From Mycobacterium sp. SMC-8 (GTDB lineage Bacteria; Actinomycetota; Actinomycetes; Mycobacteriales; Mycobacteriaceae), in assembly GCF_025263565.1 (NCBI RefSeq), contig NZ_CP079865.1:3286001-3350000 (forward strand): 64,000 nucleotides of DNA, in the 5' to 3' direction. Within the stretch, counting starts at the first letter, position 1. The number at the start of each line of letters is the position of its first letter. The translations under genes were made by a program, and so were the position numbers. The notes under the pieces were generated by a model. That model was not told where the DNA came from and searched no databases. It worked only from the letters and a program-made list of their open reading frames with translations. Shown here piece by piece: positions 25,161 through 34,591 of the stretch.

Positions 25161-25324
25161 AATAACGCGAGTTCGGGTGGCTGCCAAGAGAAGCGGGCCC
25201 TCCCCGACTGTCGGACACGGCATTCTCATCCTGGTCCTCGCTTATTGACGCAGCAGCGTTATACCCCGCAGCCTGACGGTATGTGTGATTGTGCATTGCG
25301 ACCCCGTCTCGGCGTTCGACGGAT

Positions 25325-26284
25325 GTGACGAAGGACGACCGGGGGGTCATCCATCCGGAACTGCGCGGCGTTGCGCGCGTGGCGCCGAGAGGCACGATCC
25401 CCAACACCGTAGCCCTCAAGATCATGCGTCGACTGACGATTATGCGGAGGCCACGCGGGGACGGTGTCAGCATCGAGCGACTGGACGCCGCCGCCACCAT
25501 GCGTATCTACCGAAGTGCCAACGACGTGCCTGCCCCAGCACTGTTGTGGATGCACGGGGGCGGGTACGTGATGGGCCGCGCCGATCTCGACGACCGGCTC
25601 TGCCGGTCATTTGCCGACGCGTTGGGCATCACGGTGGCCTCGGTCGACTATCGCCTCGCACCGGAACATCCCTACCCCGCCGCAGTAATCGACTGCCACG
25701 CCGCGTGGAATCGCCTTGCCCATCTTCCCGACGTTGACCCGGAGCGTATTGCGATCGGTGGTCTCAGCGCGGGAGCGGGATTGGCTGCCGCGCTTGCGCT
25801 CCGTCTCCGCGACCACGACGATTCCGCTCCGGTACTGCAACTGCTCGCCTATCCGATGCTCGATGACCGCTCCTCTGCCGCGCCGCACCCTCTCGCCTCG
25901 CGGTACCGCTTCTGGAATCAGACGTCGAACCGATTCTCCTGGCGCGCGTACCTCGCCGGGGCTGACCCCGCCGAAGCGGTACCCGCCCGTCACGAGGATC
26001 TCGCCGGCGTCGCGCCCGCGTGGATCGGAGTCGGGTCGTTGGATCTCTTCTACGAAGAATGCGTCGCCTACGCACAGCGATTGCGCGCCGCCGGCGTCAC
26101 CGCTGCGCTTGAGGTGATCAGCGGAGCGTTTCACGGCTTCGACGCAATTGCCCCCAAAACGTCTGTGGCTCAGTCGTTCTTCGCTCGGCAGTGTCTCGCT
26201 CTCGACCACGCCTTCCGCGCTGCCGGCCCGCAGAGCGCAGATTCCGGTGCCCCATCCATATCGTCGAAAGGTCGCGCGTCATGA
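25325..26284 (+). CDS. alpha/beta hydrolase of the HSL (lip) family
   Basis: 319 residues from a GTG at 25325 (in-frame TTG at 25289 is less likely). Hormone-sensitive-lipase type esterase: oxyanion-hole motif HGGGYVMG near residue 77, nucleophile elbow GLSAGAG near 147 with the catalytic Ser, and catalytic His in SGAFHGFD near the end; the acid residue is probably in SLDLFYEE. It hydrolyses short to medium acyl esters in the cytoplasm. The stop overlaps the P450 start (ATGA), so both are made together and may act on the same compound. Confidence 0.9.
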   Translation: MTKDDRGVIHPELRGVARVAPRGTIPNTVALKIMRRLTIMRRPRGDGVSIERLDAAATMRIYRSANDVPAPALLWMHGGGYVMGRADLDDRLCRSFADALGITVASVDYRLAPEHPYPAAVIDCHAAWNRLAHLPDVDPERIAIGGLSAGAGLAAALALRLRDHDDSAPVLQLLAYPMLDDRSSAAPHPLASRYRFWNQTSNRFSWRAYLAGADPAEAVPARHEDLAGVAPAWIGVGSLDLFYEECVAYAQRLRAAGVTAALEVISGAFHGFDAIAPKTSVAQSFFARQCLALDHAFRAAGPQSADSGAPSISSKGRAS

Positions 26285-27579
26285 CGCTGACGAACCCAGC
26301 ACAAGGCGCCACCTCGATGCTCAAACCCTTGACCTCGGCAATCCAACTCAACCTCGCCGCCGCGATCAGACAACGACGCCGCGGCTACAGCGCATGGTGC
26401 GGCGCGGTCAACACCGACTACGACCCGCTCGACCCCCACACAGCGGCCCAGCCATTCACGGCCTACGCTGCGCTGCACCGCGGCGGCCGGGTGCACTACA
26501 GCCCGCGCCGTCACACCTGGATACTTCACCGCCTCGACGATGTGCGCGCCGCCCTCCGCGACACCGACCAGGTGACCAGCAGCGTCGGCGTCACCAGAGT
26601 CCGGATGGCCGCCGATCTCGTCGTCGTCACCGACGGTGAACAGCACAGCCGTCTGCGCAAACAGGTTCAACCGGCCTTCACCAAGAAGGCTCTTGACAGC
26701 TGGCGCACCATCATCGACGAGCTCGCTGTCGAACTCGTCGACACAATGATCGCCCAGCCCGGAAGCGATGCGGTAGCCCAACTGGCGATTCCGATGCCCC
26801 TGCGCGTGATCGCGGCCATCCTCGGCATCCCCGACACTGACATCAGCGACTTCCGCAGGTGGTCAGAAGACAGCGTGCGCCTGATCGACTTCACACCCAC
26901 CATCAAAGGTGTCCTCAACACCGGCCGATCCCTTCGTGCCGCCGCCGCTTTGCGCCGCTACTTCCTCGACCACCTCGCCACCGGCGACCTCAAAGGATCG
27001 AACACCGTCCTCGGGCGGCTGCTCGAGCACAGCACCGACGGCAGCCTTACCGACGATCAACTGTTTTACATCGCGATTCTGCTGCTCATTGCCGGCAACG
27101 AGACCACCACCAATCTGATCGGCGGCCTCATCGACACACTGGCGCGAGAGCCCGATCAGTACAGCAGGATTCGCGCTCAACCTGAGCTCATTCCCATGGC
27201 CATCGAGGAGCAGCTGCGCTACACCAGCCCCATTCAAAACCTCTACCGCTACACCCGGGCGCCGTATGAGGTGGGGGAGGTAACCATTCCGTCCGGCTCA
27301 CGAGTGCTGCTGTCGTTTGGAGCCGCCAACCGCGACCCCCTCGTATTCGACGACCCCGACACCTATCGCGTGGATCGCAACCCCCGCATGCACGTGGCGT
27401 TCGGCTACGGTGCCCACATGTGCCTCGGCGCTCCACTCGCGCGCATGGAAGCCCACGCCGTGTTGCGCGAGCTTGTCAACCGCGTCAGCCGAATCTCGCC
27501 GGCCGGACCCACGTCCTGGTCGACGAACAGTTCACTTCGCGGCCCCACACACCTTCCGGTCATCTTCCACACCGACTGA
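26281..27579 (+). CDS. cytochrome P450 monooxygenase
   Basis: 432 residues from ATG 26281. Complete set of P450 motifs: I-helix LLIAGNETTTNLIG near residue 263, K-helix ExxR in EEQLRYTSP, and the heme-binding loop FGYGAHMCLGAPLAR near 379 with the axial Cys. Bacterial class I P450s take electrons from a ferredoxin and reductase; a fused ferredoxin/ferredoxin reductase gene begins 1.3 kb downstream. Coupled to the esterase gene. Substrate not predictable; mycobacterial relatives act on lipids, steroids or terpenoids. Confidence 0.94.
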   Translation: MTLTNPAQGATSMLKPLTSAIQLNLAAAIRQRRRGYSAWCGAVNTDYDPLDPHTAAQPFTAYAALHRGGRVHYSPRRHTWILHRLDDVRAALRDTDQVTSSVGVTRVRMAADLVVVTDGEQHSRLRKQVQPAFTKKALDSWRTIIDELAVELVDTMIAQPGSDAVAQLAIPMPLRVIAAILGIPDTDISDFRRWSEDSVRLIDFTPTIKGVLNTGRSLRAAAALRRYFLDHLATGDLKGSNTVLGRLLEHSTDGSLTDDQLFYIAILLLIAGNETTTNLIGGLIDTLAREPDQYSRIRAQPELIPMAIEEQLRYTSPIQNLYRYTRAPYEVGEVTIPSGSRVLLSFGAANRDPLVFDDPDTYRVDRNPRMHVAFGYGAHMCLGAPLARMEAHAVLRELVNRVSRISPAGPTSWSTNSSLRGPTHLPVIFHTD

Positions 27580-27787
27580 CGAGGTCGCCGGGTACAGGCG
27601 GCTCGGGTGAGGATGAGCCAGCGCTGCACATCCCCTCGGGCGGGGCCCCCGTCGCGAAGCTGCCGTCGATTCGGGAACAGATTGGGCGCCGACGTAGCGA
27701 TGGTTCACATTGACCGGGGCGACACGGGCGCGGTATCCGCCCAGCATTGCCTCCAGGTACCCGTTGGTGTCGAAGCCGGCTGTCATC

Positions 27788-28540
27788 TCAGTCATGTGAA
27801 CCGTTGCTCTCGATTGGTGCGGCGCTGTCGGCGAAGCCCATCGGGGTTGCTTGGTGTGCACCGGCGCTGCGCCCTCGGGCGACCAGGTCGATGACTGTGC
27901 TCAGGCGGCGGCGTATGTCCGCGTAGGTCCTGGGTCCCTGCACCAGGCCGAGAATCTCTGAGGTCCAGACATCGGCGAGCACTTCGGCGGTGACGCTCAT
28001 CGGCACGAAATCGGCGTGCGAACAACGACTTATCTGATGGGCGAACAGCTCAGTGGTCTGGCGGCGCACCGTATCGGCTTCCGCTGCAGCCGCGGCGTGT
28101 GAAGCCACGTATGCGTGAGCCAGTGCCTCGGTCACCCGGTCGGACTCCTCCATGCCGTTGATGAGGCGCCATACAACAAGCCTCAACCGCGCGAAGGGGT
28201 CTTCGACGCCCTGCAAGTCATCGAGGAGAAAAGAGTCGAAGCGCAGCAGCTCCCGCGACAACGCGATGGTCAACAAATGCACTTTCGACGGGAAGTATTG
28301 ATAGACCGTGGCGAGCGAGACGTCTGCCCCTTCGGCAATGTCGCGCATGTGCACACGGTCGTATCCACCGCGTCTCGCGATCTCGACCGCGGCGTCCAGA
28401 ATCCGTGATCGTCGCGTGCGCTGACTGTCGGTGGTCAAGGCCTCTTCGGGCAGAGCCGCACCTTGACCGTCAGCGGGGTTGGAACTTCCCAGCCAATCGC
28501 CATGATTACAGGGGCCGGGGAACTCGCTAGGGGAAGCCAA
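27788..28540 (-). CDS. TetR family regulator, KstR-like
   Basis: 250 residues. The HTH (about 40-88: RRSRILDAAVEIARRGGYDRVHMRDIAEGADVSLATVYQYFPSKVHLLTIAL) resembles mycobacterial KstR-type regulators of lipid and steroid degradation, though no KstR-type operator is seen. The start is uncertain: the first 35 residues are unlike TetR and a start further in is possible. It is divergent from the ferredoxin-reductase gene, and the 310-bp intergenic region holds two copies of one 14-bp palindrome, which suggests control of both genes. Confidence 0.85.
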   Translation of the reverse strand: MASPSEFPGPCNHGDWLGSSNPADGQGAALPEEALTTDSQRTRRSRILDAAVEIARRGGYDRVHMRDIAEGADVSLATVYQYFPSKVHLLTIALSRELLRFDSFLLDDLQGVEDPFARLRLVVWRLINGMEESDRVTEALAHAYVASHAAAAAEADTVRRQTTELFAHQISRCSHADFVPMSVTAEVLADVWTSEILGLVQGPRTYADIRRRLSTVIDLVARGRSAGAHQATPMGFADSAAPIESNGSHD

Positions 28541-28577
28541 CGTCGGCTCCCTTCGATTGAACCGCCCTGAGCTGCAT

Positions 28578-28591
28578 TGGACACCTGTCTA
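28578..28591. promoter_or_regulatory. operator copy 1 (TetR side)
   Basis: TGGACA-CC-TGTCTA, a palindrome with one mismatch, 38 bp from the tetR start. It is the reverse complement of operator copy 2 except for one base in the spacer. Confidence 0.6.
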
Positions 28592-28732
28592 TTTGTTTGG
28601 GTGTGTACGGTCATCGCTGATCTCGACTGCTGGCTGGTTCTGTGAGCTCGAAGGTGGCAACCATAGCCCTCTAGCTGCGATGAAGCAGCGCCACGAGCCT
28701 CTTTTGCAAAGCTATCACAGACCCTATTACAC

Positions 28733-28746
28733 TAGACAAGTGTCCA
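28733..28746. promoter_or_regulatory. operator copy 2 (ferredoxin-reductase side)
   Basis: TAGACA-AG-TGTCCA, within a longer imperfect palindrome ACTAGACA..TGTCCAGT, 105 bp before the GTG at 28851. It matches copy 1 in inverse orientation at 13 of 14 bases. Confidence 0.6.
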
Positions 28747-28850
28747 GTTATGGCGTCGCAAGTAGTGGTCAGCCTGGCATTGGGGGTTGGCCGACACCCG
28801 GTGACGAAGCCAGCAGGCGCATTCAGTCCTAGGAAAGACAGGAGCACGCC

Positions 28851-30461
28851 GTGGCGTACGTGATCACGCAGAACTGCTGCAAGGACGCCAGTTGCGTTCC
28901 CGTGTGTCCGGTCGACTGCATCCGCCCCACGGGGGGCGCAGCGCTGGCGGCCGCGGAGATGCTGTACATCGATCCAGAGGCATGCATCGACTGCGGGGCG
29001 TGCATGGAGGAGTGTCCTGTCGGCGCCATCGACTATGTCGACGACCTGCCGCCCAGCCAGGCGCGTTTCGCCGACATCAATGCGGCCTACTTCGAGCAAC
29101 ATCAGGAAGAGACTGACGGTCCCTGGGTGGAGCAGCAGCACAGCCCGGTCGCTGCGGGAGCGCTTCGCGTAGCGATCGTGGGCACGGGGCCGGCCGCCTG
29201 CTATGCCGCGGCCGACCTCATCGCCGTGGACGGGGTAGAAATCTCGATGTTCGAGCGTTTACCCACACCTTTTGGTCTCATCCGCGCCGGAGTCGCCCCG
29301 GATCACCAGGCCACCAAGGCCGTCGTCGGCCTCTTCGATCGAGCCCTAGCATCGACGCGCGCGCAATGCTACTTCAATGTCGAAGTGGGCCAGCACATTA
29401 GTCATGACGAATTGCTCCAACACCACCACGCCGTGATCTACGCTGTTGGAGCCTCCTCGGGCAGGACGTTGGCCATACCTGGCGCGGACATGACTGGTAG
29501 TCACCCTGCGGCAAATTTCGTCGGCTGGTACAACGGCCACCCCGATCACGCTGACCATCAATTCGACCTCGAATCTTCGCGTGCGGTCATCCTCGGCAAC
29601 GGCAACGTCGCACTTGACATGGCACGAGTACTGCTCGCCGACCGGCAACACCTCGCCGCCACCGATATCGCCGAGCATGCCTTCAACGCCGTCGCACAGT
29701 CCGGTATCGAGGAAGTCGTCATCATCGGCCGGCGCGGCCCACGCGATGCAGCATTCTCCGTCGGCGAGTTTCTCGCTCTCGCGCACCTCGACGGCGTAGA
29801 CGTCGCTATCGACTGTGCGCCCTCAAGTTTGGATCCCTCAGATGGCGACGACATGATTACCAAAACCAAACTGCAACTCTGCCGCGAATATGCAGAGACG
29901 CCCAACCATCCCGGTAACAAGACCATCGTCTTCCGTTTCCACTCCACCCCACTCGAAGTCCTGGGCAGTGGCCGTGCAGAGGGCGTCCGCGTATCGCGCG
30001 ACGGCGTCACCGACGACCTCGCTGCTGGTCTGGTGCTCCACTCGATCGGATACTCCGGCAGGCCGATTCCGAACCTGCCGTTCGACGCCGCGACAGCGAC
30101 CGTGCCCAATGATGGCGGCCGCGTCGTGGACGATGCCGGCGCTCCGTTGCCGGGCGTCTACGTCACGGGATGGATCAAGCGCGGACCACGCGGAGTCATC
30201 GGCTCAAACCGGATGTGCGCCGCCGAAACCGTCGCGGCGCTTCTCGCCGACTTCAACGCCGGTGTGTTACCGGATACCCCCCGCCCAGAACGTACCGCCC
30301 TCGACAGCTTGATGGCGGAGCGCGGAGCAGAACCCGTTGACTGGCAAGGATGGAAGCGGATCGACCGGGCCGAACGTGTTCGCGGCGAACGGTATACGCG
30401 ACCGCGGAACAAATTCCTAGCCGTCAAAGAGATGACTGACGCTGCCGCCGAGCGCATGTAG
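28851..30461 (+). CDS. fprB: ferredoxin/ferredoxin-NADP reductase fusion, FprB-like
   Basis: 536 residues from GTG 28851 with AGGAG upstream. The N-terminal 70 residues form a bacterial-type 7Fe/8Fe ferredoxin domain: CCKDASCVPVCPVDC and CIDCGACMEECPVGA. The remainder is an adrenodoxin-reductase-like FAD/NADP domain with VAIVGTGPAACYAA (FAD site), ILGNGNVALDMARVL (NADP site) and TGWIKRGPRGVIGSN at the C-terminus. This is the architecture of mycobacterial FprB. It moves electrons from NADPH to ferredoxin-dependent enzymes; the P450 encoded 1.3 kb upstream is a possible client. Separately regulated by the divergent TetR. Confidence 0.92.
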   Translation: MAYVITQNCCKDASCVPVCPVDCIRPTGGAALAAAEMLYIDPEACIDCGACMEECPVGAIDYVDDLPPSQARFADINAAYFEQHQEETDGPWVEQQHSPVAAGALRVAIVGTGPAACYAAADLIAVDGVEISMFERLPTPFGLIRAGVAPDHQATKAVVGLFDRALASTRAQCYFNVEVGQHISHDELLQHHHAVIYAVGASSGRTLAIPGADMTGSHPAANFVGWYNGHPDHADHQFDLESSRAVILGNGNVALDMARVLLADRQHLAATDIAEHAFNAVAQSGIEEVVIIGRRGPRDAAFSVGEFLALAHLDGVDVAIDCAPSSLDPSDGDDMITKTKLQLCREYAETPNHPGNKTIVFRFHSTPLEVLGSGRAEGVRVSRDGVTDDLAAGLVLHSIGYSGRPIPNLPFDAATATVPNDGGRVVDDAGAPLPGVYVTGWIKRGPRGVIGSNRMCAAETVAALLADFNAGVLPDTPRPERTALDSLMAERGAEPVDWQGWKRIDRAERVRGERYTRPRNKFLAVKEMTDAAAERM

Positions 30462-30757
30462 AACACCGGCGGCGAACTCCATGCACGGGACGCCCGCGGT
30501 GCGTTCGCGCCGAATCCTTGTTCATATCGGAAGCGGTGCTTGATACCGTCGGCTTCGGCCTCGTCGTATCCGCCACGGTTCACCGGTTGAACGGCTTTGG
30601 CAGGGAAGTAGTCATCGCCGATCTTGAAACCCTCGCTAACACAGCCGCAGCAGCTGCACTTCCTGCCCATATGGCGTTCGTGCGGGGACGGGGGAGCAGT
30701 TGGCGGCGGCGCGGGGTTCCGGCCGCACGACTGGACTGGTGTGCGCCCACCGTCAAT
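30462..30757. other. 296-bp interval, possible minus-strand gene remnant
   Basis: Between the FprB-like gene and the SDR gene. On the minus strand, 30670 down to about 30470, a protein-like stretch begins MGRKCSCCGCVSEGFKIGDDYFPAK and includes IKHRFRYEQGFGANA, then runs on into the opposite strand of the reductase gene without ending. The composition looks like real coding sequence of a small cysteine-rich protein whose 3' end was lost. No family is recognised. Confidence 0.3.
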
Positions 30758-31531
30758 TCACTTGATGGTGTAGCCGCCGTCGATGAGCAGGTCGGCACCG
30801 GTGATCATGCCCGCCGCGTCTGAGGCGAGATACACTGCGGCCGCCGCGATCTCGTCGGGGTAGGCGAAGCGGCCCATCGGGATGAGCTTCTTCAGTTCGT
30901 CGCCGCGCGGTCCGTCCCAGGCCTTGCGGCCGAGTTCGGTGAGCACCACTGTCGGTGAGATCGTGTTGACGCGGACGCCGCGGGGACCCCACTCGGCCGC
31001 CAGCACCTTCGACGCCCCGACCACACCGAATTTCGACGCGCAGTAGGCGACGTGCTGATCAAGGGCGACCGTTGCCGCCTGTGACGCCGTGTTCACGATC
31101 GCGCCGCGGCCCGCCGCGAGCATGTGCCTGCCCGCGGCCTGACACATCAGGAAGGTGCCCTTGAGGTTGATGTCGATGGTCTTGTCCCAGGCGTCGAGCG
31201 GCAGATCTTCGGCGGGGGCGAGCATGACGACCCCGGCGCTGTTGACCAGAATGTCGATGCGGCCGAAAGCGTCGACCACGGAATTCACCGTGGCGGTTAC
31301 GGAGGTGGGATCGGCTACGTCGCAGGCGAATCCGCGACTGTCCGGTCCGGCCTCGGCGGCCCGTGCCGCGGCGGCCGCGCCGTCGAGGTCGACGACGGCT
31401 ATCCGGGCGCCCTTCGCCGCGAATGCGGCGACGATCGCCGCGCCGATGCCTGAGCCGCCGCCGGTCACCACCGCAACCTTGTCGCTCAATGGAAAGTCCA
31501 GGTCCACAACCGGTTCGGTGTTGGGTGTCAT
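30758..31531 (-). CDS. SDR-family NAD(P)-dependent oxidoreductase
   Basis: 257 residues from ATG 31531 (the frame is open further upstream but over the opposing dehydrogenase fragment). Classical short-chain dehydrogenase: cofactor site TGGGSGIG near residue 22, NSAG near 98, catalytic Ser in NTASQA and Tyr/Lys in YCASK near 164, and C-terminal GADLLIDGGYTIK. Beside a sugar/polyol transporter and a polyol-dehydrogenase fragment, an oxidation of a sugar or sugar alcohol is plausible but not shown. Confidence 0.92.
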   Translation of the reverse strand: MTPNTEPVVDLDFPLSDKVAVVTGGGSGIGAAIVAAFAAKGARIAVVDLDGAAAAARAAEAGPDSRGFACDVADPTSVTATVNSVVDAFGRIDILVNSAGVVMLAPAEDLPLDAWDKTIDINLKGTFLMCQAAGRHMLAAGRGAIVNTASQAATVALDQHVAYCASKFGVVGASKVLAAEWGPRGVRVNTISPTVVLTELGRKAWDGPRGDELKKLIPMGRFAYPDEIAAAAVYLASDAAGMITGADLLIDGGYTIK

Positions 31532-31571
31532 GTGTCGTCCTTGTCCTCGTCGAATGATCGGCAGGGGTATC

Positions 31572-31922
31572 GTGGACGTCACCGCGATCGAGCCGGTCGA
31601 CGCCTTCGTCGATGCCACCGGCGTGCCGGCCGCCGTCGTCAGCGGAATCAAGGCGGTCGGGCCGGCCGGACACGTGGTGCTCGTCGGCATGGGCGCCGAC
31701 GAATATGCGCTGCCGGTCAGCCACATCGCGAACCATGAGATCACCGTGACCGGGGTGTTCCGTTACACCGACACTTGGCCCGCCGCAATTCATCTCGTCG
31801 CCAGTGGCGCCATCGACCTGGACGGTATGGTGACAGGCCGCTACGACCTCGAGCACGTCGGTGACGCACTCGACAGCGACTCCGATCCGGCCAGCCTCAA
31901 ATCGATCGTGGTGCCCGCGTGA
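31572..31922 (+). pseudogene. C-terminal fragment of a zinc-type (polyol) dehydrogenase
   Basis: 116 residues from a possible GTG at 31572: VDAFVDATGVPAAVVSGIKAVGPAGHVVLVGMG, then HEITVTGVFRYTDTWPAAIHLVASGAIDL. This is the second half of the Rossmann domain and the tail of sorbitol/xylitol dehydrogenase-like MDR proteins. The catalytic zinc domain and the start of the cofactor domain are missing. It begins only 40 bp from the opposing SDR start, so a deletion probably joined the two. The stop overlaps the ABC ATPase start (GTGA), so the fragment was once first in that operon. Confidence 0.75.
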
Positions 31923-33487
31923 ACGCTGCACATGCCCCGGCATCGGGTACCGTCACGCAGTCGCTGTTGCGCTGCACCGACATTCACAAGAGCTTCGGTG
32001 GGGTGCCGGTGCTCAAAGGTATCGAGCTGGAACTGCACCCCGGCACCGTCACCGCGCTGGCCGGTGAGAACGGGGCCGGCAAGTCGACACTGATGAAGAT
32101 CATCAGCGGGCAGTACACCGCCGATCACGGTGTGGTGCAGGTGGGGGAAACCACCCTGACCCCGGGTAACACCAAGGACGCGGTCCGGCATGGGGTGGCG
32201 ATCGTGCCGCAGGAATTGGCCTCGATCGAGGACATGACGGTCTATGAGAACCTCTACGTCGGTAGGGAACTCAAGATCGGTCCATTCCTGAATCGGCGAG
32301 CGATGATCGACGAGGCCCGTGACGCGCTGGGCGTGTTCGGCCTCGAGATCAACCCGTCGGCGCGGATGGGAAGTCTGCCCGTCGGCCTTCGTCAGATCGT
32401 CGAGATCGTCAAGGCTGCCCGCACCGGCGCCCGGGTCGTCATGCTCGACGAACCCACATCGGCGATCTCCGAGCGCGAGGTGGAAGGCCTCTACAAAGTG
32501 GTGCGCACCCTGCGTGAGCACGGCGTCGCGATGGTCTACACCACCCACAAGATGGCCGAGATCCGCGCCATCGCCGACCGGGTGGTGGTGCTGCGTGACG
32601 GTGGGCTGATCCTCGACAAGGGCATCGATGACATCACCGACGACGAGATCGTCACGGCGATGATCGGCCGGGAACTCGACGCGGTGTTCCCCGACCGGCC
32701 GACCCCGGGCACCGAGCCGGTACTGGAGGTGCGCGATCTTCAGGTCGAAGGTGCTACCGGGCCCGTCTCATTCACGGTGAAGGCGGGTGAGATCGTCGGG
32801 CTGGCAGGCCTTGTCGGAGCCGGACGAACCGAACTGCTGGAAGCGATCTTCGGTGCCCGCACCAGCACTGCGGGTGTGATCACCGTGCGGGGCAAGGTGG
32901 TCAAACGCAATCATCCCGCCGCGGCGATCACCGCCGGTATGGCCATCGTGCCCGAAGACCGCAAGCTCTCCGGTGCCGTGCTGTCGATGAGCGTGCTGGA
33001 CAACGGGACTTTGCCGCGGTTGTCGTCGTTCTCCCTTGCGGGCTGGTTGCGCGGTAAAGCCCGCACCAAGGCGGTGTCGGATGTGATGTCGTCGGTGGGG
33101 CTGCGCAGCCGCGGGCTCGGACAGGAGGTCGGCACGCTGTCCGGCGGCAACCAGCAGAAGGTGGTGCTCGCGCGCTGGCTCACCGGCGATGTGAACGTGC
33201 TGCTGCTGGATGAGCCCACTCGAGGAGTCGACGTCGGTGCGCGCAGTGAGATTTACCGTATAGTAACCGAATTCGCTGCCCAGGGGATGGCGGTGCTGAT
33301 GGCGTCGTCGGATATGCCCGAGATCGTGGGCCTGTCACACCGGGCCTTCGTCATGCGGGGCGGCGCCCTGGTCGGCGAGCTCGACCGTGATGCCCTCGAT
33401 CATCCCGAAGTGCAGGAATCGGTGTTCCGCCTGGCGACGGCACTGGACGGCGGAACCAAGACCACGACGCAGCAGGAGGCACCATGA
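31919..33487 (+). CDS. sugar ABC transporter ATP-binding protein (RbsA/XylG type)
   Basis: 522 residues with two ATPase halves. First half: Walker A GENGAGKST near residue 53, signature LPVGLRQIVEI (degenerate) and Walker B VVMLDEPTSA. Second half: Walker A replaced by GLVGAGRTE, LSGGNQQKVVLARWL signature and VLLLDEPTRG. This is the CUT2 arrangement. It starts at a GTG overlapping the dehydrogenase fragment, and its stop overlaps the permease start. It energises uptake of a monosaccharide or sugar alcohol. Confidence 0.94.
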   Translation: MNAAHAPASGTVTQSLLRCTDIHKSFGGVPVLKGIELELHPGTVTALAGENGAGKSTLMKIISGQYTADHGVVQVGETTLTPGNTKDAVRHGVAIVPQELASIEDMTVYENLYVGRELKIGPFLNRRAMIDEARDALGVFGLEINPSARMGSLPVGLRQIVEIVKAARTGARVVMLDEPTSAISEREVEGLYKVVRTLREHGVAMVYTTHKMAEIRAIADRVVVLRDGGLILDKGIDDITDDEIVTAMIGRELDAVFPDRPTPGTEPVLEVRDLQVEGATGPVSFTVKAGEIVGLAGLVGAGRTELLEAIFGARTSTAGVITVRGKVVKRNHPAAAITAGMAIVPEDRKLSGAVLSMSVLDNGTLPRLSSFSLAGWLRGKARTKAVSDVMSSVGLRSRGLGQEVGTLSGGNQQKVVLARWLTGDVNVLLLDEPTRGVDVGARSEIYRIVTEFAAQGMAVLMASSDMPEIVGLSHRAFVMRGGALVGELDRDALDHPEVQESVFRLATALDGGTKTTTQQEAP

Positions 33488-34524
33488 CGACCGACGTCGA
33501 CGCAGACCAGCAGCCCCCCGGGCCGTCCAAGGCCCCGACGGTGGCGTCGCCGGTCACCGGCGAGCCGGTGAAACTCTTCTCGCGGCAATGGTTCTCGGGC
33601 GTTGCATTGCGCTACTCGATGGTGATCGTGGTGCTGCTGGTGATCGCTTACTTCAGCTACCGCAGCGCGCGTTTCGCGACACCCGAGAATCTCGTGACCA
33701 TCCTGGTCGCGGCCGCTCCCTTCGCGTTGATCGCACTGGGCCAGACGCTGGTGATCCTCACCGGCGGCATCGACCTGTCGGTGGGCAGCGTGATCGCGGT
33801 GTCGGCGATGGCTGGTGCGGCGACGGCCAAGGCGAACCCCGGGCAGGTCTGGATGACGGTCACGGTGGCGATGGCCGTCGGTCTGGCATTTGGCTGCATC
33901 AACGGAGTTCTGGTGTCGCGCATCAACGTGCCACCGTTCATCGCGACGCTGGGCACCTTGACGGCCGGCTCCGGCGTGGCCTACGTCATCGGCGGCGGCG
34001 CACCGATCAACGGCCTGCCAGCCGAATTCGGCTCGATCGCGAACACCAAGATCCTGGGCCTGCAGATCCCGGTGCTGCTGATGATCATCGGCATCGTCTC
34101 GCTCGCCATCATCATGAAACGCACGTCCTACGGCATGCGGGTGTACGCCGTCGGCGGCAACCGCAACGCCGCCGAACTCGCCGGCATCAACGCCAAGAAC
34201 GTGCTGTTCAGCGTGTATGCGTTCTCGGGTCTGCTGGCCGGGCTCTCCGGCGTGATGCTGGCTTCGCGCGTCATCTCGGGACCGCCCAACCTCGGACACG
34301 GTTACGAACTCGACGCCATCGCCGCCGTGGTGATCGGTGGTGCCAGCCTGATGGGTGGTCGCGGCAGTATCTGGGGCACGACGCTCGGGCTGTTCATGAT
34401 CATGACGCTGAACAACGGTCTCGACATCCTCGTGGTCCCCGCCTACTGGCAGGACGTCATCAAAGGCGTGTTGATCGTCGCCGCGGTCGCGGTCGACGTG
34501 TGGTCATCCAGGAGGCGAACCTGA
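33484..34524 (+). CDS. sugar ABC transporter permease (RbsC type)
   Basis: 346 residues with about eight or more hydrophobic segments, including [49 protein letters not shown] (the BPD_transp_2 signature region) and [24 protein letters not shown]. It forms the membrane channel of the CUT2 importer with the preceding ATPase and the following binding protein. ATG overlaps the ATPase stop by 4 bp. Confidence 0.94.
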   Translation: MTTDVDADQQPPGPSKAPTVASPVTGEPVKLFSRQWFSGVALRYSMVIVVLLVIAYFSYRSARFATPENLVTILVAAAPFALIALGQTLVILTGGIDLSVGSVIAVSAMAGAATAKANPGQVWMTVTVAMAVGLAFGCINGVLVSRINVPPFIATLGTLTAGSGVAYVIGGGAPINGLPAEFGSIANTKILGLQIPVLLMIIGIVSLAIIMKRTSYGMRVYAVGGNRNAAELAGINAKNVLFSVYAFSGLLAGLSGVMLASRVISGPPNLGHGYELDAIAAVVIGGASLMGGRGSIWGTTLGLFMIMTLNNGLDILVVPAYWQDVIKGVLIVAAVAVDVWSSRRRT

Positions 34525-34591
34525 CTACCGAACACTGACCGTCGCAGGGCCTTTCAACCTCGAATCACTGCAATCGAAAAGAGAGAATGAC

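Larger units (their letters stand above)
28541..28850. other. 310-bp divergent promoter region
   Basis: No gene. It contains two copies of one palindrome (28578-28591 and 28733-28746) placed near the two opposing starts. AT-rich stretches around 28700-28735 (CTATTACACTAGAC) are the best candidate for a -10 region of the rightward gene. A plus-strand open frame across the region has no ribosome site and reads through both operators. Confidence 0.45.
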
